This document shows positions 52,494-62,244 of a stretch of 64,000 bases of DNA, in pieces (the first letter of the stretch is position 1; each line of letters opens with the position of its first letter). This stretch comes from Comamonadaceae bacterium PBBC1 (GTDB taxonomy: Bacteria > Pseudomonadota > Gammaproteobacteria > Burkholderiales > Burkholderiaceae_C). Below the pieces are notes generated by a model. It was not told the DNA's origin. It worked only from the letters and a program-made list of their open reading frames with translations, and did not search any database. The translations under genes and the position numbers were made by a program. The stretch covers positions 1 to 64,000 of the forward strand of contig NKIP01000018.1 in the NCBI GenBank assembly GCA_002256145.1, in the 5' to 3' direction.

Positions 52494-53828
52494 ATGAACG
52501 AAATCACCTCCCGCTTTTTGCCGCCAGAAGACGCCCAGCGGCGTGAACTGCACAACGAAGTCCACGCACGACCCTCAGCCCGAGTGCGTTTGCCCGCTCT
52601 GATTGTTTATGTGGCGGTGCTCAACGAGGGGGTCTCGCGCGAACAAGAGTTGGCCCATTTGCGGCTTTTGCCCGGCCATGCAGATTTGTCGCTGGAGCGC
52701 ATGCAGGGCAATTTCATGCGTTTGCGCTGTGATCACTACACCGTTAAATGGGAACGTCATACCGAGTTCACGCGGTATTCGATTGTGCAAAGCTTGCCTG
52801 CCCATGCCCTCTGGGGGTCGGAGCTGCCGGAGTTGGCTGCGCATTTGGCGCCAGGTACCGATTGGTTGCGTGGTTTGCCGGGGCAAACCATGGCGGCGAT
52901 TCATCTGGGCATGGTCCATGCTGACGTGATGGCCAGCGATTTGATGACCAAAGCGCAGGCCTGGTTGGGTGAAGGGGCCGTTTTGGCGTCGCGCATGGGC
53001 AATACCACTGAAGGTTTGCCACATTCGTGCATCCTGACGCACTTTCGCATTGGCCCTGATGGCTTTGAACGCATGTTGGTGCTAGCCCCTGAGGGAACGA
53101 GCGAAGCACGGGCTGGCCGCATTTCTCAGCGTTTGCTGGAGATGGAAACTTACCGTTTGATGGCTTTGCGGGGTTTGCCCGTGGCCAAAAATTTGTCGGC
53201 CACGTTGTCGCAGGCCGAAGCGCAACTGGCCGACATCACGGGTTTGCTGGAGCGCAAGGGCGAGACCGATCAGGCCTTGCTGGATTTGCTGGTGTCTTTG
53301 GCCGCTCGCATCGAGCGGGCCACAGCAGAAAATGGTTTCAGATTCTCGGCCACGCGGGCCTATGACACCTTGGTCAGCCAGCGCTTGGCCGAGTTGCGCG
53401 AGCGCCCGATTTCGGGCACGCAAACTTTGGGTGAGTTCATGCAGCGGCGTTTGTCTCCGGCCATGGCCACGGTGCAGGCCACCGAAAAGCGCTTGGCCTC
53501 TTTGGCCGAACGGGTTTCGCGCACCAGTGCTTTGCTGCGCACCCGGGTGGACATTGCCACCGAGGCGCAAAACCAGACGCTGTTGGAAAAGCTGACCAAA
53601 GGCCAAGCCTTGCAGTTGCGCTTGCAAAGTACGGTGGAGGGGCTGTCCATCGCGGCGATCTCTTATTACGTGATCAGCCTCTTGCTCTATGTGGCCAAGG
53701 CCTTGAAGGCCGCGGGCATGCCGTTTCAGCCGGAAGTGGCCGTGGGGGTCTTGGTGCCCGTGGTGTTTTGGGGGGTCTGGAAGGCTGTACAGCGGATTCA
53801 CGAAAAGTTGCACCAAGCAGAGCACTGA
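52494..53828 (+). CDS. DUF3422 family membrane protein
   Basis: A 444-residue protein of DUF3422. The N-terminal segment NEVHARPSARVRLPALI with its conserved HxRP, then RCDHYTVKWERHTEFTRY and the central coiled-coil region (about residues 230-360) rich in Arg and Leu, end in two membrane helices (about 390-410 and 420-437). Such proteins occur in many proteobacteria and have no assigned function. The adjacent genes give no clear link: TDT transporter upstream and LysR regulator 3 bases downstream. Confidence 0.9.
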   Translation: MNEITSRFLPPEDAQRRELHNEVHARPSARVRLPALIVYVAVLNEGVSREQELAHLRLLPGHADLSLERMQGNFMRLRCDHYTVKWERHTEFTRYSIVQSLPAHALWGSELPELAAHLAPGTDWLRGLPGQTMAAIHLGMVHADVMASDLMTKAQAWLGEGAVLASRMGNTTEGLPHSCILTHFRIGPDGFERMLVLAPEGTSEARAGRISQRLLEMETYRLMALRGLPVAKNLSATLSQAEAQLADITGLLERKGETDQALLDLLVSLAARIERATAENGFRFSATRAYDTLVSQRLAELRERPISGTQTLGEFMQRRLSPAMATVQATEKRLASLAERVSRTSALLRTRVDIATEAQNQTLLEKLTKGQALQLRLQSTVEGLSIAAISYYVISLLLYVAKALKAAGMPFQPEVAVGVLVPVVFWGVWKAVQRIHEKLHQAEH

Positions 53829-53831
53829 GCC

Positions 53832-54791
53832 ATGGAGCTTCGGCAGCTGCGCTATTTTGTCAAAGTGGTCGAGGCCGGCAGCATCAGCCGCGCCGCTTTG
53901 GCGCTGAATTTGGTGCAGTCGGCGCTGAGCCAGCAAATCACGCGCCTGGAGGGTGAGCTGTGCACCCGGTTGTTGCAGCGCACCCCCCAGGGCGTCACGC
54001 CCACCGAAGCAGGCGTGGCCTTTTTCCGGGAGGCTCAGCTGACTTTGCGGCACGCCGAACAGGCGGTGCGTTCGGCCCAGCAGGCCCGTCTGAGTGGCAC
54101 AGTGAGCGTGGGCTTGGCCCCCACCACTGCAGCGGTGCTGGGTCTGCCCTTGATGCAGGCCATGCGTGAACGCTACCCCGATGTGCGCCTGCACATGGTA
54201 GAGAGCTTGTCGGGGCATTTGTCGGCCATGCTCAATGCGCGGCAGCTGGACCTGGCGGTTTTGTTTGACCTGCCATCAGGCAGCACGCAGGCTGTGCAGG
54301 CAGCCCGTCGCTGGAGTGTGTGGCCGCTGATCGAAGAGGATATTTTTTTGATCAGCGCACGCCATGCCGTCAAGCCTGCGTGGCCCAAGGCCTTGAGCCT
54401 GGCGCAACTCCAAGACCACCCATTGATTTTGCCCACAGGGCCGCATGGTTTGCGCAGCACGCTGGATGCAGCTTTTATGCGTGCCAAGCTCACGCCCCTG
54501 GTGGTGCTGGAAGTGGATTCTTTGTCCATGTTGATGGACGCTGTCCGCGTTGGCATGGGGGCCACCTTGCAGCCAGGCTCGGCCGTGGCTCGGCAGGCCC
54601 ATGCGGCGGAGTTTTTCCACATGGCGCACATCACCGATCACCAACTCAAGCGCAGCAATTGCTTGTGTGGTTTGTCTGACGATGAACTGTCGCCTGCCGC
54701 TTTGGCCGCCAGGGTGGTCATTTCCGATTGCGCACGGACCTTGGTGCAAGGCGGCGCTTGGTTGGGGGCATCCCTCAGCCCCCTGGCCTGA
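53832..54791 (+). CDS. LysR-family transcriptional regulator
   Basis: A 319-residue LysR protein, of the NAC/CbbR-like group. The helix-turn-helix is at MELRQLRYFVKVVE and SISRAALALNLVQSALSQQI, and the ligand domain follows. The start codon is 3 bases after the DUF3422 stop, so it may be read through from that gene. The SDR/TcuA/TcuB/LIV genes that begin 120 bases downstream on the same strand are its most likely targets, as tcu operons are typically controlled by a LysR-type TcuR. Confidence 0.93.
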   Translation: MELRQLRYFVKVVEAGSISRAALALNLVQSALSQQITRLEGELCTRLLQRTPQGVTPTEAGVAFFREAQLTLRHAEQAVRSAQQARLSGTVSVGLAPTTAAVLGLPLMQAMRERYPDVRLHMVESLSGHLSAMLNARQLDLAVLFDLPSGSTQAVQAARRWSVWPLIEEDIFLISARHAVKPAWPKALSLAQLQDHPLILPTGPHGLRSTLDAAFMRAKLTPLVVLEVDSLSMLMDAVRVGMGATLQPGSAVARQAHAAEFFHMAHITDHQLKRSNCLCGLSDDELSPAALAARVVISDCARTLVQGGAWLGASLSPLA

Positions 54792-54910
54792 AAATCAGGG
54801 GGCTGAGGATGAGGCATCACAAAAAGTGATGACCCCATGTGCTGACAGGACTGCACTGCACACAGACTTTTCCATACAGTCAAGATTTTCAAATCAAGAA
54901 GAGAGATGTC

Positions 54911-55666
54911 ATGGACTTGCAACTCAAGAACAAAACCGCTTTGGTCACCGGCGCCAGCGTGGGCATTGGGCGTGGCATCGCCAAAGCCCTGGCCGCTGAG
55001 GGCGTGCGCGTGGCGGTGTCGGCGCGGCGTGTGGACAAGCTGCAGGAGTTGGCCGCTGAGATCGTGGCCGCAGGGGGGCACGCCCCAGTGATCATCGAGT
55101 CAGACCTGTATGCCGAAGACGCTGCCAAGCGTTTGGCCGAGGCTGCTTTGGCCGGTCTGGGCAGTGTGGACATTCTGGTCAACAACGCCGGGGGCTCGCG
55201 CAGCTTCAAAGAGCTGCATGTGAGCGAAGAGGCCTGGCAAGAGGCCATCACCCTGAACTTTCACCGCCCGCGCCAAGTGGCCGATGCCTTGATTGACCAG
55301 ATGATTGCGCGCCAGTGGGGGCGCATCATCAACATCACCGGCAAGAGTGAGCCCGAGCACACCAACGGCGCGTTTTGCGCCAAGGCCGGCATGCACAGCT
55401 GGGCCAAGGGCCTGTCGCGCATGGTGGGCAAGCACGGTGTGACGGTGAACTGTGTGCCGCCTGGGCGGATCCATTCGGAGCAGATTTTCCGCAACTACAC
55501 GCCCGAGTACCGCCAGTGGCAGTGCGAGAACGAAATTCCCATGGGCCGCTATGGCGAGCCCGAGGACATGGCCAATCTGGTCACGTTTTTGGCTTCTCCC
55601 TTGGCCAGTTACATCACGGGCGCAGTGATTCCGGTGGACGGTGGTTTGCGCAAATACCAGTTTTGA
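54911..55666 (+). CDS. SDR-family oxidoreductase lacking the catalytic tyrosine
   Basis: A 251-residue short-chain dehydrogenase/reductase with an intact Rossmann cofactor motif TGASVGIGRG (residues about 13-22) and NNAGG. The catalytic motif YxxxK reads AFCAK (about residues 154-158), so the tyrosine is Ala while the lysine stays; Ser of the triad is also not in its usual setting (NITGKSEPEH). The C-terminal VIPVDGGLRKYQF is normal. It starts 120 bases after the LysR gene and precedes tcuA by 32 bases. It may use another base or have a regulatory role. Confidence 0.9.
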   Translation: MDLQLKNKTALVTGASVGIGRGIAKALAAEGVRVAVSARRVDKLQELAAEIVAAGGHAPVIIESDLYAEDAAKRLAEAALAGLGSVDILVNNAGGSRSFKELHVSEEAWQEAITLNFHRPRQVADALIDQMIARQWGRIINITGKSEPEHTNGAFCAKAGMHSWAKGLSRMVGKHGVTVNCVPPGRIHSEQIFRNYTPEYRQWQCENEIPMGRYGEPEDMANLVTFLASPLASYITGAVIPVDGGLRKYQF

Positions 55667-55698
55667 TGCGGTCCTGATCGCCCTCTTTGAAAGTGTTT

Positions 55699-57141
55699 AT
55701 GAGTGTGGATGTTTTGGTCATAGGCGGCGGCAACGCGGCCCTGTGCGCGGCCTTGATGGCCCGCGAAGCCGGGGCCAGCGTGATGCTGCTGGAGTCGGCC
55801 CCGCGCGAGTGGCGCGGCGGCAATTCGGGTCACACGCGCAATTTGCGCTGCATGCACGATGCGCCCCAAGACGTGCTGGTCGATGCCTACCCGGAGGAAG
55901 AGTTTTGGCAAGACCTGCTCAAGGTCACGGGCGGCTTGACCGACGAGCACCTGGCCCGGTTGGCGATTCGCCATTCGGCCACTTGCCGGCCCTGGATGGT
56001 CAAGCACGGCGTGCGCTTTCAGCCGTCATTGTCGGGCGCTTTGCACACGGCCCGCACCAACGCTTTTTTCATGGGTGGGGGCAAGGCACTGGTCAATGCC
56101 TATTACCGCAGCGCCGAAAAACTGGGTGTGCAGATCCACTACAACGCCGAGGTCGACACCGTTGAATTGGACGATGGCCGTTTTGTGGCCGCTTCCGTCA
56201 TGCACAAACAGGCCGACGGCAGCGTGCGGCGTGAACGCATCACCGCCCGCACCTGCGTGTTGGCGGCTGGGGGCTTTGAGTCCAACCGCGAGTGGCTGCG
56301 CGAGGCCTGGGGTCAAAACGAACGCGGGGAATACCCGGCGGATCAGTTTTTGATTCGCGGCACGCGCTTCAACCAGGGTGTGTTGCTCAAGCACATGCTG
56401 GAACAAGGCGCTGACCGCATTGGTGACCCGACGCAGGCGCACATGGTGGCGATTGACGCCCGTGCACCGCTGTACGACGGCGGCATTTGCACCCGCATTG
56501 ACTGTGTGTCTTTGGGCGTCGTGGTCAACCGCGAGGCGCGGCGTTTTTACGACGAAGGTGAAGATTTTTGGCCCAAGCGCTACGCAATCTGGGGCCGTTT
56601 GGTGGCGCAGCAGCCGGGGCAGGTGGCGTATTCCATCATCGACGCCAAAGCCGTGGGCCGCTTCATGCCGCCCGTGTTTGAAGGCACGCAGGCCGACAGC
56701 CTGCCCGAGCTGGCCCGCAAACTGGGCCTGGATGAAGCGACCTTCATGCAAACGCTGAACGATTACAACGCCGCTTGCCGTGAGGGCACTTTTGACCACA
56801 CAGCGCTCGACGACTGCCACACCGAGGGCGTGAGTCCTGCCAAAACCCATTGGGCGCGTCCGCTGGACACCGCGCCTTACTACGCCTATGCCGTGCGGCC
56901 TGGCGTCACTTTCACTTATCTGGGCCTCAAAACCGATGACACCACCGCTGTGCGATTCAATGACCAGCCCAGCCCCAACTTGTTTGTGGCGGGTGAAATG
57001 ATGGCGGGCAATGTGCTGGGCAAGGGCTACACCGCCGGGGTGGGCATGACGATTGGCACGGCTTTTGGTCGCATCGCAGGCGAGCAAGCGGCCAAAGCCG
57101 TTAAGGCTCAAAAAGAAGGAGCGGCACATGCAAACGCTTGA
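55699..57141 (+). CDS. tcuA: FAD-dependent tricarballylate dehydrogenase-like protein
   Basis: A 480-residue flavoprotein of the fumarate reductase/succinate dehydrogenase-like (FAD_binding_2) group close to TcuA. The dinucleotide-binding motif [21 protein letters not shown] is at residues 5-25, and the C-terminal [19 protein letters not shown] closes the FAD-binding fold. TcuA oxidises tricarballylate to cis-aconitate, passing electrons to TcuB. ATG 55699 is chosen because it begins just before the FAD fold; the frame starts four codons earlier. Overlaps tcuB by 14 bases. Confidence 0.88.
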   Translation: MSVDVLVIGGGNAALCAALMAREAGASVMLLESAPREWRGGNSGHTRNLRCMHDAPQDVLVDAYPEEEFWQDLLKVTGGLTDEHLARLAIRHSATCRPWMVKHGVRFQPSLSGALHTARTNAFFMGGGKALVNAYYRSAEKLGVQIHYNAEVDTVELDDGRFVAASVMHKQADGSVRRERITARTCVLAAGGFESNREWLREAWGQNERGEYPADQFLIRGTRFNQGVLLKHMLEQGADRIGDPTQAHMVAIDARAPLYDGGICTRIDCVSLGVVVNREARRFYDEGEDFWPKRYAIWGRLVAQQPGQVAYSIIDAKAVGRFMPPVFEGTQADSLPELARKLGLDEATFMQTLNDYNAACREGTFDHTALDDCHTEGVSPAKTHWARPLDTAPYYAYAVRPGVTFTYLGLKTDDTTAVRFNDQPSPNLFVAGEMMAGNVLGKGYTAGVGMTIGTAFGRIAGEQAAKAVKAQKEGAAHANA

Positions 57142-58294
57142 AGCCCTGACCCAAGATGCCCGAGCGTTGGCACGCGGCGAGTTGACCGCACCCGAAGCGG
57201 AAGTGGCCCGCCAAATGCAAATTTGCAATGGCTGCCGCTATTGCGAGGGTTTTTGTGCGGTGTTTCCGGCCATGACGCGGCGGCTTGAATTTGGCAAAGC
57301 CGACATCCATTACATGGCCAACTTGTGCCATAACTGTGGGGCGTGTTTGCACGCCTGCCAGTACGCGCCGCCGCACGACTTTGCCATCAATGTGCCCAAG
57401 GCCATGGCCCAGGTGCGTGGGCAAACCTATGCCGATTACGCCTGGCCACCCGCTTTGGGCAGTTTGTACCAACGCAACGGCTTGACCTTGTCGGTGGCCT
57501 TGGCATTGGGCTTGGCGCTGTTTTTGGTGCTGGCCATGTTGCGCCAGGGCACGCTGTGGTCAACGCCTGTGGCAGGGGGCTTTTACGCGGTATTCCCACA
57601 CAAGCTGATGGTGAGCCTGTTCGCCCCCATCTTCTTGTTTGCGGTGCTGGCGCTGACCCTGGGCGTGCGGCGCTTTTGGCGCGATGTGACGCCCGCCACC
57701 AGCGGAGCCGACCTGACGCCACCCGCCGCTGCCGAGGCCGCGCACGCCGCCTTGCGCCTGAAATACCTGGACGGTGGCCACGGCGAGGGCTGCCACAACG
57801 AAGACGACGCGTGGACGCATGAGCGCAGGCTTTACCACCACCTGACGTTTTACGGCTTCATGCTGTGCTTTGCCGCCACCAGCGTGGCCACGCTGTACCA
57901 CTATGTGCTGGGTTGGCCCGCGCCGTATGACCTGAGCACTTTGCCCAAGCTGCTCGGCGTCATTGGCGGGGTGAGTCTGACGGTGGGCACGGCCGGTTTG
58001 TGGCGCTTGAACCTGCGCCGCCACCCAGACCACGGCGACGCGGCGCAAAAGCCCATGGACCGGGGCTTCATCGCCTTGTTGTTCCTGGTGAGCGTGACGG
58101 GTTTGCTCTTGTGGCTGCTGGGCCCAACGGCGGTCATGCCTTTGATGCTGGCGCTGCACCTGGGCGCGGTGATGGCTTTGTTCTTGACCTTGCCCTATGG
58201 AAAGTTTGCGCACGGTGTTTTCCGCACGGCAGCTTTGCTGCGTTTTGCCATCGAAAAGCGCCAGCCCAACCGCTTGGGGCTGGGTGGGGAGTGA
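57128..58294 (+). CDS. tcuB: Iron-sulfur/cytochrome b membrane protein TcuB
   Basis: A 388-residue membrane protein that reoxidises TcuA. The N-terminal soluble part has two ferredoxin-like clusters: [11 protein letters not shown] near 34-44 and [11 protein letters not shown] near 68-78. Six or so membrane helices follow, with His residues able to bind haem b. It transfers electrons to the quinone pool. The start overlaps tcuA, showing co-translation; here the operon lacks the MFS transporter TcuC of Salmonella and has an ABC transporter downstream. Confidence 0.9.
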   Translation: MQTLEALTQDARALARGELTAPEAEVARQMQICNGCRYCEGFCAVFPAMTRRLEFGKADIHYMANLCHNCGACLHACQYAPPHDFAINVPKAMAQVRGQTYADYAWPPALGSLYQRNGLTLSVALALGLALFLVLAMLRQGTLWSTPVAGGFYAVFPHKLMVSLFAPIFLFAVLALTLGVRRFWRDVTPATSGADLTPPAAAEAAHAALRLKYLDGGHGEGCHNEDDAWTHERRLYHHLTFYGFMLCFAATSVATLYHYVLGWPAPYDLSTLPKLLGVIGGVSLTVGTAGLWRLNLRRHPDHGDAAQKPMDRGFIALLFLVSVTGLLLWLLGPTAVMPLMLALHLGAVMALFLTLPYGKFAHGVFRTAALLRFAIEKRQPNRLGLGGE

Positions 58295-58402
58295 CGGCAA
58301 AAGGGTAAACCCCCATTCATGGCGGGGTGATTTTCGGCTCAGAATGAGACTTTCCGTCTTTGGACGATTTATTTCTTTTGATGGTTTTGCCAGGAGTCAT
58401 TC

Positions 58403-59587
58403 ATGCGTTTTCCGGTGCTCAAAAGTTTGTTGACCGTTTCCACTTTGGCCGCCTTGGCCGGTGCCCCGGCTTGGGCGGCAGACAAGGTCAAAGTCGGTTT
58501 TGTCAGTACCCTGTCGGGTCCGTCGGCTGCTCTGGGTGTGGACATTCGTGATGCCTTCATGCTGGCCGTCAAGCTCAACGGCGGAAAACTCGGTGGCCTG
58601 CCCGCCGATGTCTCGATCTCAGACGATCAGTTCAAACCCGACGTGGGCAAGCAGCTGTTTGAGCGCTACGTCAAACGTGACAAGGTCGACTTTCTGACGG
58701 GTGTGGTGTTTTCCAACATCATGTTGGCAGGCTTGCCCGAGGCGATCAGCGCCAAAACCATTTACCTGAGCCCCAATGCGGCACCATCGCCAATTGCGGG
58801 GGCCCAGTGCTCGCCTTATTTCTTTGCCGTGTCTTGGCCCAACGATGCTTACCACGAGGCGGCTGGCCAGTACGCGACCAACCTCAAGGTGAAGTCGGCC
58901 TATTTGTTGGCCCCCAATTACCAGGCGGGCAAGGATTCCTTGGCGGGTTTCAAGCGATTCTTCAAAGGCAACGTGTCGGGCGAGGTCTACACCAAACTGG
59001 GTGAGCTGGATTATTCTGCCGAACTGGCAGCCATACGCGCTGCCAAGCCCGAGGTGGTCTACACCTTTTTGCCCGGGGGCATGGGCATCAACTTCATCAA
59101 GCAGTTCATGGCCGCAGGCCTGAACAAGGACACCCGCCTGATTCAGCCCGGCTTTGGTGCGGACCAGGACGTGATCCGCGCGGTGGGCAACGACATGATG
59201 GGCGTGTTTGACACCGCTCATTGGGGCCTGGACCTGCCCAATGAGGCCAACAAGAAATTTGTGGCCGAGTTCGAGAAAGAATACAAGCGCCTGCCCACTT
59301 TGTACGCAGCCCAGGGCTACGACACTGCACTGCTGATTGATGCTGCCGTGCGTGCGGTCAACGGCAAAATTGAAGACAAAGAGGCCATGATCAAGACCCT
59401 GAAGACGGTCAAGTTCAACTCGGTGCGTGGCGATTTCCGGTTCAACACCAACCAGTACCCGATTCAGAACTACTACCTGCGCGAGGTGGTCAAGGACGCT
59501 CAAGGGCGTCTGGTCAACCGCATCGTGGGTCAGCCTTTGCTGAGCAACCACGGTGACGCCTACGTCAAAGACTGCCCCATGAAGTAA
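58403..59587 (+). CDS. ABC transporter substrate-binding protein, LIV type
   Basis: A 394-residue periplasmic binding protein with a signal peptide (cleavage after GAPAWA, near residue 24) and the type I fold seen in Leu/Ile/Val and aromatic-compound receptors: VKVGFVSTLSGPSAALGVDIRDAF near the N-terminus and DTALLIDAAVRAVNGK near residue 310. It is the first gene of a complete ABC transporter operon that follows tcuB by 108 bases. The ligand may be an organic acid or aromatic acid rather than an amino acid. Confidence 0.93.
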   Translation: MRFPVLKSLLTVSTLAALAGAPAWAADKVKVGFVSTLSGPSAALGVDIRDAFMLAVKLNGGKLGGLPADVSISDDQFKPDVGKQLFERYVKRDKVDFLTGVVFSNIMLAGLPEAISAKTIYLSPNAAPSPIAGAQCSPYFFAVSWPNDAYHEAAGQYATNLKVKSAYLLAPNYQAGKDSLAGFKRFFKGNVSGEVYTKLGELDYSAELAAIRAAKPEVVYTFLPGGMGINFIKQFMAAGLNKDTRLIQPGFGADQDVIRAVGNDMMGVFDTAHWGLDLPNEANKKFVAEFEKEYKRLPTLYAAQGYDTALLIDAAVRAVNGKIEDKEAMIKTLKTVKFNSVRGDFRFNTNQYPIQNYYLREVVKDAQGRLVNRIVGQPLLSNHGDAYVKDCPMK

Positions 59588-59605
59588 GGGCTTTCGCCTC
59601 ACCTC

Positions 59606-60520
59606 ATGACTGGTATCTTGATTTTGGAGCAGGCCTTGAATGGCCTGCAGTTTGGATTGATGTTGTTCCTGCTGGCCTCCGGGCTCACGCTGGTCTTCGG
59701 CATCATGGACATGATCAACCTGGCCCATGGCGCCCTCTACATGGTGGGGGCATTCCTGACAGCCTGGTTGGTGCAGTTGACGCAGTCTTTTTGGCTGGGT
59801 GTGGTGCTGGCGGTCATGCTCACGGCCGTGGTGGGCATGCTGCTGGAAGCCACTTTGCTCAGAACGCTTTATGCCCGTGACCACCTGTCTCAGGTGTTGG
59901 CCACTTTTGCCCTGATTTTGATCATCAACGAGTCCGTGCGCATGATTTGGGGCACAGACATGCCCTTGTCCATACCCCAGGCTTTGTCGGGTCCGGTGGA
60001 GCTGTTGCCCGGCTTGCGCTATCCCAGTTACCGGTTGGTGATCATTGCTGTGGGCCTGCTGATCGCGCTGGTGCTGTATCTGCTGGTGACCCGAACCCGT
60101 ATGGGCGCTTGGGTACGCGCCGGGGCGTCGAACCGCGAGATGGCCATGGCCATGGGCATCAACATCCGGCGCTTGTTCACCGGGGTGTTTGGCTTGGGGG
60201 CCGCTTTGTGCGCTGTGGCGGGGGCCATGTTGGGGCCGTTGTTGGCGGTGCAGGTGGGCATGGGTGAAAACATCCTGATCCTGGCCTTTGTGGTGATTGT
60301 GATTGGCGGCATAGGCTCGGTCTGGGGCGCTTTTGTCGGGGCCATTTTGGTGGGCTTTGTGGACACCTTGGGCCGCACCTTGTTGCCCTGGCTGTTTCGC
60401 GAAATTTTTTCGCCCCAATTTGCCAGTGCGGCAGGTCCGGCGGTGGCGTCGATTGCGGTGTATCTGCTGATGGCGGTGGTGCTGTTTGTCCGTCCTCAGG
60501 GACTTTTTTCAGGCCGTTGA
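59606..60520 (+). CDS. livH: Branched-chain/aromatic ABC transporter permease (LivH type)
   Basis: A 304-residue inner membrane permease with about eight helices, of the LivH family. LNGLQFGLMLFLLASGLTLVFG and MDMINLAHGALYMVGAF are typical of the first half, and GIGSVWGAFVGAILVGFVDT of the second. It pairs with LivM to form the membrane channel; the start is 18 bases after the binding-protein stop. Confidence 0.95.
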   Translation: MTGILILEQALNGLQFGLMLFLLASGLTLVFGIMDMINLAHGALYMVGAFLTAWLVQLTQSFWLGVVLAVMLTAVVGMLLEATLLRTLYARDHLSQVLATFALILIINESVRMIWGTDMPLSIPQALSGPVELLPGLRYPSYRLVIIAVGLLIALVLYLLVTRTRMGAWVRAGASNREMAMAMGINIRRLFTGVFGLGAALCAVAGAMLGPLLAVQVGMGENILILAFVVIVIGGIGSVWGAFVGAILVGFVDTLGRTLLPWLFREIFSPQFASAAGPAVASIAVYLLMAVVLFVRPQGLFSGR

Positions 60521-60532
60521 GGAATGGGTGTG

Positions 60533-61495
60533 ATGAACCACAAAACACCGGTCTGGGTTTGGGGTCTCGTGCTGGCGGGGGCGATCGCCTTGCCTTTGTT
60601 TTTGCACGCCCGGGACATGGATTTCTACGTCAGCATGCTCAGCCGCATGATGATTTATGGCATTGCTGCCTGCAGCTTGAATCTGATTTTGGGCTACGGC
60701 GGTCTGGTGTCCTTCGGGCATGCCGCGTTTGTGGGCATTGGGGCCTACACCGTGGGCATCCTGATCACCGAGGGCCACACCAATGGCTGGACGGGCTTTG
60801 CCATCGCCATGGGGCTGTCGGCATTGGTGGCGGGCATCATTGGTGCCATTTCTTTGCGCACCCGAGGGGTGTACTTCATCATGATCACGCTGGCCTTTGC
60901 CCAGATGATTTATTACCTGGTCAACTCCATCAAGGCCTATGGGGGCGATGAGGGTCTGAACATCAAGCAGCGCTCTGACTTTGGGCTGGGCCTGGACCTG
61001 AAGAACGATGTGACGTTTTACTTTGTGGTGCTGCTGGTATTGGTGGTCACCTTGGTGCTGATTTCGCGCATCATGCATTCGCGCTTTGGCCGGGTGATCC
61101 TGGCGATCCGCGATGACGATGTGCGGGTGGATGCCATCGGCTTTCCGTCTTACCGCTACAAATGGGTGTTGTTTGTCATTGCCGGTACCTTGGGTGGCTT
61201 GGCGGGTGCCTTGATGGTCAACCACCAAAATTACGTCAGCCCGAACCTGATGCACTGGACGCAGTCTGGCATCTTGATGGTCATGGTCATTTTGGGCGGT
61301 GTGGGCACACTCACAGGCGGTTTGTGGGGAGCACTGGTGCTGCTGATTCTGGAAGACGTCCTGGCCGAATACACCTTGCATTGGCAGTTTTATGTGGGCT
61401 GGTTCTTGCTCGCGGTGGTCCTGCTGGCCCCCAAAGGCCTGGCGGGCTTGCGCCGTCGCAAGGCAGGCTCGCGGCACACGGGAGGTGCAGCATGA
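60533..61495 (+). CDS. livM: Branched-chain/aromatic ABC transporter permease (LivM type)
   Basis: A 320-residue LivM-type permease with about nine helices. CSLNLILGYGGLVSFGHAAFVGIGAYT and GVGTLTGGLWGALVLLILEDVL are diagnostic. ATG 60533 is chosen because GAGGA at 60519-60523 is nine bases upstream; ATG 60524 is in frame but only one base from that site. Overlaps the ATPase gene by ATGA. Confidence 0.94.
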   Translation: MNHKTPVWVWGLVLAGAIALPLFLHARDMDFYVSMLSRMMIYGIAACSLNLILGYGGLVSFGHAAFVGIGAYTVGILITEGHTNGWTGFAIAMGLSALVAGIIGAISLRTRGVYFIMITLAFAQMIYYLVNSIKAYGGDEGLNIKQRSDFGLGLDLKNDVTFYFVVLLVLVVTLVLISRIMHSRFGRVILAIRDDDVRVDAIGFPSYRYKWVLFVIAGTLGGLAGALMVNHQNYVSPNLMHWTQSGILMVMVILGGVGTLTGGLWGALVLLILEDVLAEYTLHWQFYVGWFLLAVVLLAPKGLAGLRRRKAGSRHTGGAA

Positions 61496-62244
61496 GCAGC
61501 GCCTTGCTTCAGGTGAAAGACCTGGTCAAGCAGTTTGGTGCCTTGCGGGCCACTGACCACGTCACGCTGGATGTGCAGCCGGGAGAAATCCACGCCTTGA
61601 TTGGCCCGAACGGGGCGGGCAAGACCAGTCTGGTGGCCCAGCTGTCGGGCCATTTGCCCAGCGACAGCGGGCAGATCTTTTTTGATGGCCACAACGTCAC
61701 GGCCATGCCCACTCACGAGCGGGTGCACCGCGGACTGGCCAGGTCCTTTCAGATCACGCGTTTGTTCAAATCCTTCACCGTGTTGGACAACGTGTCCCTG
61801 TCGGTGCAAGCCCGCAGCGGGAACAGTTTTTCTTTCTGGCGTCCGGTGCGCAGCGACAAGGCCTTGACGGACCAGGCCATGGCCGTGCTGCAGGAATTGG
61901 GTTTGCAGGACCGGGCGCACGATTCGGCCAGAGAGCTGTCGCATGGCGAGCAGCGCATTCTGGAGCTGGGTTTGGCGGTGGCCACCCGGCCGAAGTTGTT
62001 GTTGTTGGACGAGCCCATGGCCGGTGCGGGGCCGGTCGAATCCGAGCGGATCTTGAACCTGATCCTGAAGCTGCGCAGCCAGGTGGCCATTTTGTTGATC
62101 GAGCACGACATGGACGCGGTGTTCCGATTGGCCGACCGCATATCGGTGCTGGTCAACGGCGCGTTGGTCGCCACGGGCTCACCCGAGGCCATTCGGCACA
62201 ACCCCCAGGTGATTGCTGCTTACCTGGGTGAGGAGCACGCATGA
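61492..62244 (+). CDS. livG: ABC transporter ATP-binding protein (LivG type)
   Basis: A 250-residue ATPase. Walker A is GPNGAGKTS near residues 38-46, the signature motif is degenerate (LSHGEQRILELG), Walker B is LLLLDEPMAG, and the switch His is in LLIEHDMD; this is the LivG pattern, in which the signature is often LxHGxQR. It pairs with LivF to power the permease. The ATG overlaps the livM stop by ATGA and the 3' end overlaps livF by ATGA. Confidence 0.95.
   Translation: MSSALLQVKDLVKQFGALRATDHVTLDVQPGEIHALIGPNGAGKTSLVAQLSGHLPSDSGQIFFDGHNVTAMPTHERVHRGLARSFQITRLFKSFTVLDNVSLSVQARSGNSFSFWRPVRSDKALTDQAMAVLQELGLQDRAHDSARELSHGEQRILELGLAVATRPKLLLLDEPMAGAGPVESERILNLILKLRSQVAILLIEHDMDAVFRLADRISVLVNGALVATGSPEAIRHNPQVIAAYLGEEHA

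Noticed and set aside
58619..60418. 599-codon open frame opposite the LIV binding protein and livH
   Set aside because: Spans two clear genes of the transporter on the opposite strand; Gln/His-rich composition marks it as a shadow.
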